From the NCBI GenBank assembly GCA_027021095.1, contig JALUUZ010000448.1:1-8050 (forward strand): 8,050 bases of DNA. Reading direction: 5' to 3'. The notes below the pieces were generated by a model. That model worked only from the letters and a program-made list of their open reading frames with translations. It made no database searches and was not told where the DNA came from. Below are positions 1 through 6,938 of the stretch, in pieces. The first letter of the stretch is position 1, and each line of letters starts with the position of its first letter. Source of the stretch: Gammaproteobacteria bacterium (GTDB lineage: Bacteria > Pseudomonadota > Gammaproteobacteria > SZUA-21). The translations under genes and the position numbers were made by a program.

Positions 1-1
1 G

Positions 2-1759
2 TTCTTTATCGTCGATGGATTGGCCTCGAGCCTGGGTCGGCCTGTCTCACTGGCCAGCTTTGCGGTCCAGTATTATGCTTGGCCCAATAACCCGGAAATA
101 TTCAAGTATACAAACCTGATGCTTCACCTGCTTAACGGCGCTCTTGTCTTTATCTTGGCGAGAATGCTGTTGAACAGACTTTCATTCAGTACCGGAAAGA
201 CCAACTGGATTGCGCTGTTTACGTGTGCAATCTGGCTGCTGCACCCAATGCAGATCTCCACGGTACTCTACGTCGTGCAGCGCATGACCCAACTCGCTGC
301 GCTGTTCTCGCTGCTGGCACTGATCTCGTACCTGAAAGGGCGCGAATACTCTCAGCGCCATTTGACCGATCCCAAGGCCAGAAGACGGGGACTGTTGGCC
401 GCCACGGCAGGATACAGTGTTTTCGGGCTGCTCGGGGTGCTCAGCAAGGAAAACGCAATCCTGCTGCCCCTGCTGATTCTGGTCATCGAATATTCTGTCT
501 ACCGTGACATGATCAAAGACAAAACCTGGAAACTGTGGGCAGGCGTCTTTCTTTACCTGCCACTGCTGGCATTGATCGTCTTTCTGTCGCTTTCCTTCAA
601 CGGCTACCTCGACGCTTACTTATTCCGCCCCTTCAATATGCTCGAACGTGTATTGACAGAGGCCCGGGTACTGCTTGACTACCTCAAAAACATCTTTTTT
701 ATCCAACCCAGTGCCTATGGGCTTTTTCACGATGACTACCGGATCTCACGAGGACTCTTGTCACCACCAAGTACCCTGTTGGCGATTCTGTTGACTGGTG
801 GACTGATCCTCATGGCCCTGCGCATCAAAACACCACGCCTTATGGTTCTGCGTTTTGGTATCCTGTGGTTCTTCTCCGCTCACGCCCTGGAAGCCAGCTT
901 TGTTCCACTGGAGCTCTACTTTGAACACCGAAACTACCTCGCACTACTTGGCCCGGCGTTGATCCTGGCCTGGGCTTCGACCCTGCTGCCGGCACTCAGC
1001 CGTAAGCGGCTGATACGCTACGGCGTCGTCACCGGATTCGCCTTCTGGGCAATGATCCTGTTGCATACCAACTACCAGGAGGCCCGACTGTGGGGAAACC
1101 CGATACTGCAAGCCAAAACCTGGGAAAAGGAAAAACCCCATTCGGTGCGTGCACAAATGGAAGGCATCCGTGTTTTAGCGCGAACCGGGCAGACATCACA
1201 AGCACCTGAACGCATACGCAGGCTGGCGGACAAACACCCGGGCAATGTCATTTTACAACTGATGGTCTTTCACGTTCAGTGCCTGCTGCCTCGTCCCGGC
1301 TTTGACTACAGAAAATACCTTGCAAGGATCAATACCGCACAGCCCTCACTGGTACTGACCGGTGCGATGAATAAAATAGTTCTGCTGAAAGAAAGAAAAC
1401 TGTGCCCGGGACTGGACAAACCGACCATGCTCGCATTGTTCGACACTCTGCTGTCCAATCCGAATCATACCTTTATGAAGGGTGATCTCTACTTTCTATA
1501 CGCCCGTTATTACATCACATTGAAGAAAGTCGACAAAATCCTGGAACACCTGGAGTATTCCTATCGTTACAAGCCCAGAGTCATCACCCGGCTGTTTCAG
1601 ATTCAAACCCTGGCCTATGCCGGGCGCTACGACGATGCCCTCAAGCTGGTGAAACAGACTAAGCCGCTGCTACAGGCATCGGTCAGAGAGAAACTGCTCT
1701 ACGCCAAGTCAGTCGCGTCCTGGGAGAAAATGCTGTTGAAAAAGACAATTGTAAAATAG
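2..1759 (+). CDS. TMTC/GT-C-like polytopic membrane protein with C-terminal TPR-like region (5' partial)
   Basis: The reading frame is open from base 2, so the start lies left of the window and the visible 585 residues lack the N-terminus; a TTG at 20 is not a convincing start because similar sequence continues upstream of it. About nine hydrophobic segments fill roughly the first 370 residues. Landmarks typical of bacterial TMTC/protein O-mannosyltransferase-like proteins are visible: GRPVS and YTNLMLHLLN near the front, LHPMQ with a following VVQRM (about residue 80), SKEN before a PLL segment (about residue 148), and EHRNYL (about residue 308). After about residue 385 the protein becomes soluble and helical, with TPR-like helix pairs (for example ARYYITLKKVDKILEHLEYS and AGRYDDALKLV). 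In known relatives such proteins are GT-C glycosyltransferases or ligases that use lipid-linked sugars on the outer face of the membrane. The first-loop catalytic Asp cannot be checked here. GC content looks lower than in the downstream genes. A Wzy- or ligase-like role is an alternative. Confidence -1.
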   Translation, partial: FFIVDGLASSLGRPVSLASFAVQYYAWPNNPEIFKYTNLMLHLLNGALVFILARMLLNRLSFSTGKTNWIALFTCAIWLLHPMQISTVLYVVQRMTQLAALFSLLALISYLKGREYSQRHLTDPKARRRGLLAATAGYSVFGLLGVLSKENAILLPLLILVIEYSVYRDMIKDKTWKLWAGVFLYLPLLALIVFLSLSFNGYLDAYLFRPFNMLERVLTEARVLLDYLKNIFFIQPSAYGLFHDDYRISRGLLSPPSTLLAILLTGGLILMALRIKTPRLMVLRFGILWFFSAHALEASFVPLELYFEHRNYLALLGPALILAWASTLLPALSRKRLIRYGVVTGFAFWAMILLHTNYQEARLWGNPILQAKTWEKEKPHSVRAQMEGIRVLARTGQTSQAPERIRRLADKHPGNVILQLMVFHVQCLLPRPGFDYRKYLARINTAQPSLVLTGAMNKIVLLKERKLCPGLDKPTMLALFDTLLSNPNHTFMKGDLYFLYARYYITLKKVDKILEHLEYSYRYKPRVITRLFQIQTLAYAGRYDDALKLVKQTKPLLQASVREKLLYAKSVASWEKMLLKKTIVK

Positions 1760-1814
1760 CTGTCATTGCGGCTCTTCGTACGATCGCTGCCGACACAAAG
1801 ACTGACAAGCCTCG

Positions 1815-1845
1815 TTCCAAGCGATAGCGCCGCATAGACTATACT
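1815..1845 (+). promoter_or_regulatory. Possible sigma70 promoter for the glycan operon
   Basis: TATACT at 1840-1845 is a good -10 match. The best -35 candidate is a weak TTCCAA at 1815-1820, with a long spacer of 19 bases, and there is no extended TG. Initiation would fall near 1852, about 40 bases ahead of the GTG start at 1891. This is the only intergenic gap of size in the window, which favours a promoter here, but the -35 is poor and read-through from the upstream gene is equally possible. Confidence 0.35.
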
Positions 1846-1847
1846 AA

Positions 1848-1871
1848 TAGCTGCGATCAGAGCGCAAGCTA
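1848..1871 (+). repeat. Imperfect inverted repeat in the 5' leader
   Basis: TAGCT-GCG at 1848-1855 pairs with CGC-A-AGCTA at 1863-1871: an eight-pair stem with one bulged A and a seven-base loop. It lies just downstream of the candidate -10 box and ends six bases before the Shine-Dalgarno site. It could be a short leader hairpin or an operator. No T run follows, so it is not an intrinsic terminator. It may be chance. Confidence 0.3.
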
Positions 1872-1877
1872 CCCGAA

Positions 1878-1883
1878 AAGGAG
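1878..1883 (+). promoter_or_regulatory. Ribosome binding site fixing the GTG start of the GT2 gene
   Basis: AAGGAG at 1878-1883 lies seven bases before the GTG at 1891. This strong Shine-Dalgarno match decides the non-ATG start, and the family motif LSIVLPCYNE follows within a few residues, as expected for a GT2 N-terminus. Confidence 0.8.
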
Positions 1884-1890
1884 AAACCCG

Positions 1891-2754
1891 GTGCACAGAG
1901 ACTACAAATTGTCTATCGTACTTCCTTGCTACAATGAACAGGACAATTTGCCCAATTTGTTACCAACACTGAAGAAGCTGTTTGCCGATGCTGAAATCAT
2001 TCTGGTCGACGACGCGTCAACCGATCAGTCCTGTGCCATCGCGGAAACACACCAGGTCCAGGTGATCCGCCACAAGCACAATCTTGGTAACGGTGCCTGC
2101 ATCAAAACCGGTGCGCGGGCCGCCAGCGGCGAAGTCGTCGTGTTCATGGATGCCGACGGCCAGCACAACCCCCAAGACATCGACAAGCTGCTCGACAAGC
2201 TCGATGAGGGCTACGACATGGTTGTCGGCGCAAGAGCCGGCTCCAGCCATGCATCACTGCTGCGGCGCATCGGCAACGGATTTTACAACCGCCTGGCGTC
2301 TTATATCTCGCGCTTTGAGATCGAAGACCTGACTTCCGGCTTCCGTGCCGCGCGTGCCGAGTTGTTCAGAAAATTTCTGCACCTTTACCCGAACGGTTTT
2401 TCCTATCCAACCACCAGTACCATGGCTTTTATCCGCAGTGGCTACCAGGTCGGCTACCAGCCGATCGTGGCGCTGAAACGTGAAGGCAAAAGCCATATCC
2501 GGCCGATCAAGGACGGCCTCAGGTTCCTGGTCATCATTTTCAAGATCGGTACCTTGTTCTCTCCGTTGAAGCTGTTCGTGCCGATCAGCATCCTGCATTT
2601 CGTCGTCGGAGTCAGTTACTACCTCTACACCTACACCACCCAGGGACGTTTTACCAATATGAGCGCGATCTTTATCATTGCCTCGATGCTGATCTTTCTG
2701 ATCGGCCTGATTTCAGAACAAATCACCGCCCTGCTGTATCAGCGTAAAGACTGA
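1891..2754 (+). CDS. GT2 family, DPM1/ArnC-like polyprenyl-phosphate glycosyltransferase
   Basis: This 287-residue protein starts at GTG. An N-terminal GT-A domain opens with LSIVLPCYNE (residues 7-16), then the nucleotide-binding VDDASTD (39-45), NLGNGACIKTGARAASG (64-80), and the metal-binding DAD motif (87-89) in FMDADGQHNP. LTSGFRA, further on, matches the conserved region of DPM1-like enzymes. Two hydrophobic segments (about 228-249 and 258-280) form a C-terminal membrane anchor, as in bacterial enzymes that transfer a sugar from a nucleotide donor to undecaprenyl phosphate. The expected product is a polyprenyl-phosphate sugar made at the cytoplasmic face. The sugar cannot be read from the sequence. 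The gene heads the operon and sits next to a GT-C-like protein, a natural consumer of such a donor. A GT2 that elongates a glycan directly is the main alternative. Confidence 0.88.
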   Translation: MHRDYKLSIVLPCYNEQDNLPNLLPTLKKLFADAEIILVDDASTDQSCAIAETHQVQVIRHKHNLGNGACIKTGARAASGEVVVFMDADGQHNPQDIDKLLDKLDEGYDMVVGARAGSSHASLLRRIGNGFYNRLASYISRFEIEDLTSGFRAARAELFRKFLHLYPNGFSYPTTSTMAFIRSGYQVGYQPIVALKREGKSHIRPIKDGLRFLVIIFKIGTLFSPLKLFVPISILHFVVGVSYYLYTYTTQGRFTNMSAIFIIASMLIFLIGLISEQITALLYQRKD

Positions 2755-2757
2755 GCC

Positions 2758-3822
2758 ATGCGTGTACTGATCGACATAGGGCATCCGGCACATGTCCATT
2801 TCTTCAAACATGCGATCAGGCTGCTGCAGCAGCGTGGTCACCAGGTACTGATCACCAGCCGCAAAAAGGAATTCGCACTGCAGCTGCTCGACGAACTGGG
2901 CCTGCCGCATATCCCGTTGTCGACCCTGAAACAGGGTGGACTGTTCGGCCTGGGCATAGAGCTGCTCAAACGCAACCTTGCGCTCTACCGGGTCATCCGC
3001 CGGCAGCGTCCGGACATCATGCTCGCGATCGGCGGTGTCAGTATCGCCCAGGTCGGCAGGCTGACCGGCATCCCGTCGCTGGTTTTCTATGACACTGAAA
3101 ACGCGAAACTGCAGAATGCGCTGACCTACCCGTTCGCATCCTGTGTAATCGTACCACGCTGTTATGAAACCTGGCTCCCAAAAAAACGGCATGTACGTTA
3201 CCCCGGTTACCACGAACTGGCCTACCTTCACCACAGGCAGTTCAAGGCCGACAAAAAAACAGCCATCGATTCCGGGCTGGACCCGTCACAGGACAACTTT
3301 CTGCTGCGCCTGGTCTCCTGGCAGGCCAACCATGATGTCGGGGAACGAGGTTTCAGCCATGAGCTGAGCATGCAACTGGTCGACAAACTGGCGGCGATGG
3401 GCAAAGTGATGATCTCCTCGGAAGCACCACTGCCTGAGGAACTCCAGCGCTATGCCTATCCGGGCCGTATTGCCGACATCCATCACCTGCTGGCCCATTG
3501 CCGCCTGTACCTGGGCGAAAGCGCGACCATGGCGTCGGAAGCAGCCGTACTCGGTGTGCCGGCACTGTACATCGCCAACACCGGCCGCGGCTATACCAAC
3601 GAGCAGGAAGACAAATACGGCCTGGTCACCAATATCCGCGAACTCGACTGGCCGACGATCGACGCAGCGATCGACCAGGCGCTGAAGCTCGACCGGCACG
3701 AACTCCGACGCAGGCACCAGCGGCTGCAGAACGACACGCTGGATGTCACCGAATTCATCGTCGAGTGTACGGAAAATTACCCGCAGTTCCTGCAGCATTA
3801 CCAGCAGTCACGGAGCGCCTGA
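2758..3822 (+). CDS. DUF354 family GT-B-like protein
   Basis: This 354-residue protein starts at ATG three bases after the stop of the GT2 gene, so translation is probably coupled; no strong Shine-Dalgarno site is seen. The N-terminus reads MRVLIDIGHPAHVHFF, the signature opening of DUF354 proteins, a family with a GT-B fold related to UDP-GlcNAc 2-epimerases and MurG-like transferases. The second Rossmann half carries GESATMASEAAVLGVPAL (about residues 253-270), the usual sugar-nucleotide binding loop of GT-B enzymes. The length is normal for the family, and no membrane segment or signal peptide is visible. Members are frequent in polysaccharide loci but have no well-established reaction. 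It could be a glycosyltransferase or a nucleotide-sugar epimerase-like enzyme; the neighbours fit either. Confidence 0.85.
   Translation: MRVLIDIGHPAHVHFFKHAIRLLQQRGHQVLITSRKKEFALQLLDELGLPHIPLSTLKQGGLFGLGIELLKRNLALYRVIRRQRPDIMLAIGGVSIAQVGRLTGIPSLVFYDTENAKLQNALTYPFASCVIVPRCYETWLPKKRHVRYPGYHELAYLHHRQFKADKKTAIDSGLDPSQDNFLLRLVSWQANHDVGERGFSHELSMQLVDKLAAMGKVMISSEAPLPEELQRYAYPGRIADIHHLLAHCRLYLGESATMASEAAVLGVPALYIANTGRGYTNEQEDKYGLVTNIRELDWPTIDAAIDQALKLDRHELRRRHQRLQNDTLDVTEFIVECTENYPQFLQHYQQSRSA
3811..3815 (+). promoter_or_regulatory. Ribosome binding site for the first asnB-like gene
   Basis: CGGAG lies inside the last codons of the DUF354 gene, nine bases before the ATG at 3825. It supports the start that puts the essential Cys at residue 2, against a much longer in-frame extension that begins at 3498 within the DUF354 gene. 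Confidence 0.6.
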
Positions 3823-3824
3823 CG

Positions 3825-5705
3825 ATGTGCGGCATCACCGGCTGGTTCTCGACTGCACCGATACAGCCTCAGGAACGCAGCCGGCTCGAAGCCATGACCC
3901 GGCGGCTGGCCCACCGCGGCCCGGATGGCAGTGGCTGCAGACTCTATCGGCACGCGGCCCTTGGACATACCCGGCTGTCGATCATCGACCTGCAGGGAGG
4001 CGCACAGCCGATGCAGTCCGCCAACGGCGGCGTTTGCATCAGTTTCAATGGCGAAATCTACAACTACCGGGAATTGCGGCAACAGCTGCTGGCAGACGAC
4101 TATCCATTCCAGTCGCACTCCGATACCGAGGTCGTGCTCGCGCTGTACCAGCTGCACGGTATCGGCGGTTTTCAACGCCTGCGGGGCATGTATGCCTTTG
4201 CACTGTGGGACAAGCAAGCACGCACGGGGATACTGTGCCGCGATCCACTTGGCATCAAGCCACTGTTTTTCAGCGCAGCCGCAGCGAACGAGCAGATTTT
4301 TTTTGCCTCCGAGGCAAAAGCGATCGTGGCGCACGCTGCAGTCGATACCGTGCTCGACCTGGACAGCCTGCACCTGCTGTTGAATTTCCGCTACCTGCCA
4401 GGACAGTCCACGCTGTTCAAAGACATCACGCAACTGGCCCCCGGGCAGGTGCTGATCTGGCAGCCTGGCGCAGGGCTGCGTTTCGATACCTGCGCGCCCG
4501 GCCCCGCTGCGGTCAGCGACGAACCATTGCAGGCCTTGCGCGATTCGGTACACAGTCATTTCACCGCCGATGTCGAAGTCGGTGCCTACCTGTCCGGCGG
4601 AATCGACTCGGCGGCCGTCTGTGCGTTCGGCAAAACCTGCGCCGACTATCCGCTCAGGACCTTTACCCTCGAAGCCGGTGACGATCCAGGCGAGGCGGCC
4701 AACGCACGACGCAGCGCCGAACTGCTTGGCCTGCGCAACCATGCCGAGGCCATCGAGACGGAAGTCGGTAAAGCACTGCACCACTTGGTCTGGCACCTCG
4801 AGGTCCCCAAGATCAATGCGTTGCAGGTCAGCCTGCTGGCGCGCCTGGCCGCACAAAAAGTCAAGGTCTGCCTGTCCGGCCTCGGTGGCGACGAGCTCTT
4901 CTATGGCTACAATGTTCACCGCTACCTGTACCGTGCAAAGCAACTGCATGGCCTGCTGCCGGGCCTGCTGCACCGGCTCCCGGGCGATGCCGGGGCCTGG
5001 CTCGCCGCCAGGTTCAGCAAGGCTCCGTACAGTGAACCAGAACGGGGCTGGCGCGTGCTGCAGCAACTCGGGCACTGGCCGCAGGTCTATGGACTGCTGC
5101 GCAACCTCTGGGACGACCCGGCACTGCGCCGCCAGCTCTACGGGCCCAGGATGCTCGATACCCCGCTCAGCGACAGCTACCAGTACCTGCAGCAGCAGTG
5201 GCCGGCTGGTGAGCACCCTGTCACTGCTTGCGCAGAGTTCGAGTTCAAGCACAAGCTGGTCAACGACCTGCTGTGGCAGGAGGACCGGATGAGCATGGCC
5301 CATGGTCTCGAAGTCAGGGTGCCCTTTATCGACGCTTGTTTCGTCAAGACCATGCAGCAGATCCCGTTCGAGCGGCTGATGCCCGGCGGGCGCATCAAAC
5401 AGTTCATGCGCGACCGTTTTCGCCAGACCTTGGGTGACGAAATCATCCGCCGCCCGAAAAGCGGATTTCAGGTCGATGCCGCCAGTTTCTATCAGCAACA
5501 CCTGCAACCGCTGGCACAGGTCTACCTGGCACGACGAAAGGTCAACGAATACGGATTATTCAACTATGCTTTTATCAACCGCATCACCAGCCTGCGGCCG
5601 TGCAAAAACCTGCGCTGGCACTATTTTATACTGTACCTGATGATCCTGACGCATATCTGGATCGAGCTGTTTGAGCACCGGAAATCCTATGACGAATGTT
5701 GGTGA
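3825..5705 (+). CDS. AsnB-type glutamine-dependent amidotransferase, paralogue 1
   Basis: This 626-residue protein has two domains. The class II glutaminase domain starts MCGITGWF; its Cys must become the N-terminal nucleophile, which fixes the ATG at 3825. Other glutaminase residues are present: RGPDG (31-35), R50 in TRLSIIDL, N75-G76-E77 in FNGEIYN, and D100 in SDTE. The synthetase domain has the ATP-pyrophosphatase loop SGGIDS (257-262), SGLGGDE (351-357), and RMSMAHGLEVRVPFID. It should hydrolyse glutamine and channel ammonia to an adenylated carboxylate. Compared with E. coli AsnB it has Leu353 at the Glu of SGEGSDE, and EVPKIN where many relatives have DQP-type sequence, so the acceptor may not be aspartate. 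In a glycan operon, a uronic acid or a sugar-linked carboxylate is plausible. It follows the DUF354 gene by two bases and overlaps the next gene by 17. The length resembles the amidotransferases of exopolysaccharide/exosortase loci, but no exosortase is visible here. Confidence 0.9.
   Translation: MCGITGWFSTAPIQPQERSRLEAMTRRLAHRGPDGSGCRLYRHAALGHTRLSIIDLQGGAQPMQSANGGVCISFNGEIYNYRELRQQLLADDYPFQSHSDTEVVLALYQLHGIGGFQRLRGMYAFALWDKQARTGILCRDPLGIKPLFFSAAAANEQIFFASEAKAIVAHAAVDTVLDLDSLHLLLNFRYLPGQSTLFKDITQLAPGQVLIWQPGAGLRFDTCAPGPAAVSDEPLQALRDSVHSHFTADVEVGAYLSGGIDSAAVCAFGKTCADYPLRTFTLEAGDDPGEAANARRSAELLGLRNHAEAIETEVGKALHHLVWHLEVPKINALQVSLLARLAAQKVKVCLSGLGGDELFYGYNVHRYLYRAKQLHGLLPGLLHRLPGDAGAWLAARFSKAPYSEPERGWRVLQQLGHWPQVYGLLRNLWDDPALRRQLYGPRMLDTPLSDSYQYLQQQWPAGEHPVTACAEFEFKHKLVNDLLWQEDRMSMAHGLEVRVPFIDACFVKTMQQIPFERLMPGGRIKQFMRDRFRQTLGDEIIRRPKSGFQVDAASFYQQHLQPLAQVYLARRKVNEYGLFNYAFINRITSLRPCKNLRWHYFILYLMILTHIWIELFEHRKSYDECW
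4297..4319 (+). repeat. T8 tract abutting a perfect hairpin inside asnB paralogue 1
   Basis: Eight T at 4297-4304 run directly into an inverted repeat, TTTTGCCT / CCG / AGGCAAAA (4301-4319), within codons for I-F-F-A-S-E-A-K. No T run follows the stem on either strand, so it is not a terminator. It may be coding chance, or a slippage-prone site. Confidence 0.45.
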
Positions 5706-6930
5706 CACCGAAATCGCGGCAATGCTGGACAAGACGCTGGCCTGGAGCAGGGCCAGGGGCTACCGGGGATACAATAAGCACGACGGACTCAACAGCCCGT
5801 TGCTGCGCCTGCTGCTGGGGTGGGGCAAATGGCCGCGTATCATCGCCATCCAGGGGGTCATGCGTTTTCCGGTCAACCTGCGGCCGTTGCTGCTGGTAAA
5901 GAAAACCTTGAACCCGAAAGGCCTGGCCCTGTTCACCAGGGCCTGGCTGCACGATCACCAGATTTCCGGGCAGCCGGCAGCGCTGCACCAGGCACAATCA
6001 CTGCTGGCGATACTGTTGCAGCAACGTGCGCCGGGCGACTGGCGCGGCTTGTGCTGGGGATACCATTATCCCTGGCAGGATCCTGGTTTCTATGCCCCGC
6101 CCAAGACCCCGAATGCGGTGGTCACCAGCTTTGTCTGCGAGGCGTTTCTGCACGCCTACCGGGTAACCGGCAACGACGACTACCTCGAAGTGGTAAACCA
6201 AGCCATCCCTTTTTATTTTCAACACCTGCAGCGGCTCAAGGACACCGACAGTGAACTCTGCCTGTCGTACATGCCGCTGCCGATGCGTATGCGGGTCATG
6301 GACGTCAGCATCCTGATCGCAGCGGTGGTCGCCCAGTACTGCAAGCTGTCCGGTGACGATCAGTGGCTGGACCATGCACACCGTCTGGCCACCTATGTCA
6401 CCAGGCAGCAGACCGACTACGGCGCCTGGTACTACACTGATCCGCCTGAGGATTCATTGATCCGCCACGACAACTACCATACCGGCTTTATTCTCGACGC
6501 CTTGCAACGCTACCACGATGCCTGCGCAACACCCTGCCCGGCCGGCTACACGAAAGGGCTGCAGTTCTATGCCGACAGGCTGTTCAACCAGGACGGCTCA
6601 CCGCGCTGGATGAGTGACCAGGACTTTCCACATGATATTCATGGTGCGGCCCAAGGCATCCTGACCTTCTCGCGTCACCTCGACCACTACCATGAACTGG
6701 CCGGACGTATCCTGAACTGGAGCAGGAACCGGATGTGGAACAGCGACGGGCGTTTCTATTACCAGCAGACCCGCTATTTCCGTAAAAGGTTTACGCTGAT
6801 GCGCTGGTGCAATGCCTGGATGGCAAGAGCACTGGCCGCCTACCTGTATCAACGCCACCGGCAGCGGAAACCGCAGCATTCAGTGCCGCCGGACAGCACC
6901 CTGAATACGGCCCACCACGGCATCCCCTAG
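5689..6930 (+). CDS. (alpha/alpha)-barrel-like protein of a polysaccharide locus, function unknown
   Basis: This protein has 413 residues from the ATG at 5689, which overlaps the end of the first asnB gene by 17 bases. A TTG six codons upstream is possible but less likely; neither has a strong Shine-Dalgarno site. The protein is rich in Trp, Tyr and His and in regularly spaced amphipathic helices, with no clear signal peptide. Motifs include WGYHYPWQDPGFYAPPKTPN (123-142), the helix beginning VVTSFVCEAFLHAY, DNYHTGFILDAL (261-272), and MSDQDFPHDIHGAAQG (308-323). This pattern, with helix pairs each opening on aromatic and acidic residues, is that of six-hairpin glycosidase-like or epimerase/lyase-like toroids. 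Close relatives in surface-polysaccharide clusters are often left hypothetical or carry a doubtful delta-aminolevulinic acid dehydratase label. It may bind or modify the glycan; an epimerase, hydrolase or lyase are all possible. No catalytic residue can be assigned with confidence. It lies between two AsnB paralogues. Confidence 0.75.
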   Translation: MTNVGDTEIAAMLDKTLAWSRARGYRGYNKHDGLNSPLLRLLLGWGKWPRIIAIQGVMRFPVNLRPLLLVKKTLNPKGLALFTRAWLHDHQISGQPAALHQAQSLLAILLQQRAPGDWRGLCWGYHYPWQDPGFYAPPKTPNAVVTSFVCEAFLHAYRVTGNDDYLEVVNQAIPFYFQHLQRLKDTDSELCLSYMPLPMRMRVMDVSILIAAVVAQYCKLSGDDQWLDHAHRLATYVTRQQTDYGAWYYTDPPEDSLIRHDNYHTGFILDALQRYHDACATPCPAGYTKGLQFYADRLFNQDGSPRWMSDQDFPHDIHGAAQGILTFSRHLDHYHELAGRILNWSRNRMWNSDGRFYYQQTRYFRKRFTLMRWCNAWMARALAAYLYQRHRQRKPQHSVPPDSTLNTAHHGIP

Positions 6931-6938
6931 GCAATACC

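Larger units (their letters stand above)
1760..1890. other. Intergenic region between the GT-C-like gene and the operon
   Basis: These 131 bases hold the candidate -10 box, the leader inverted repeat and the ribosome binding site described separately. An eight-base palindrome TCGTACGA lies at 1776-1783, flanked by CGGC and GCCG, which would allow only a short stem. No T run follows it, so no convincing terminator for the upstream gene is seen. Confidence 0.6.

Noticed and set aside
1770..1795. Possible terminator around the palindrome TCGTACGA
   Set aside because: The outer stem is only four pairs with poor continuity, and no T run follows.
1699..1896. Minus-strand frame of 65 codons with a hydrophobic, signal-like stretch over the intergenic gap
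   Set aside because: It starts at a GTG with no Shine-Dalgarno site on that strand, overlaps the ends of two real genes, and its hydrophobicity can arise by chance.
3498..3824. In-frame upstream extension of the first asnB gene
   Set aside because: It overlaps the DUF354 coding sequence, has Arg/Pro/His-rich out-of-frame composition, and would bury the catalytic Cys that must be N-terminal.
3798..5507. Long minus-strand open frame of 569 codons opposite the first asnB gene
   Set aside because: It is antisense to a gene with complete AsnB motifs, shows no recognisable domain, and is the kind of open frame GC-rich codon use often produces on the opposite strand.
5600..5690. Hydrophobic C-terminal stretch of AsnB paralogue 1 as a membrane anchor
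   Set aside because: The stretch rich in Leu, Ile and Trp is interrupted by His, and AsnB-type proteins usually end in a similar buried hydrophobic helix, so a membrane role is not supported.
3825..5705. Assignment of the locus to an exosortase/PEP-CTERM system
   Set aside because: The amidotransferase resembles those in such loci in length and motif, but no exosortase, PEP-CTERM protein or other diagnostic gene is present in the window.
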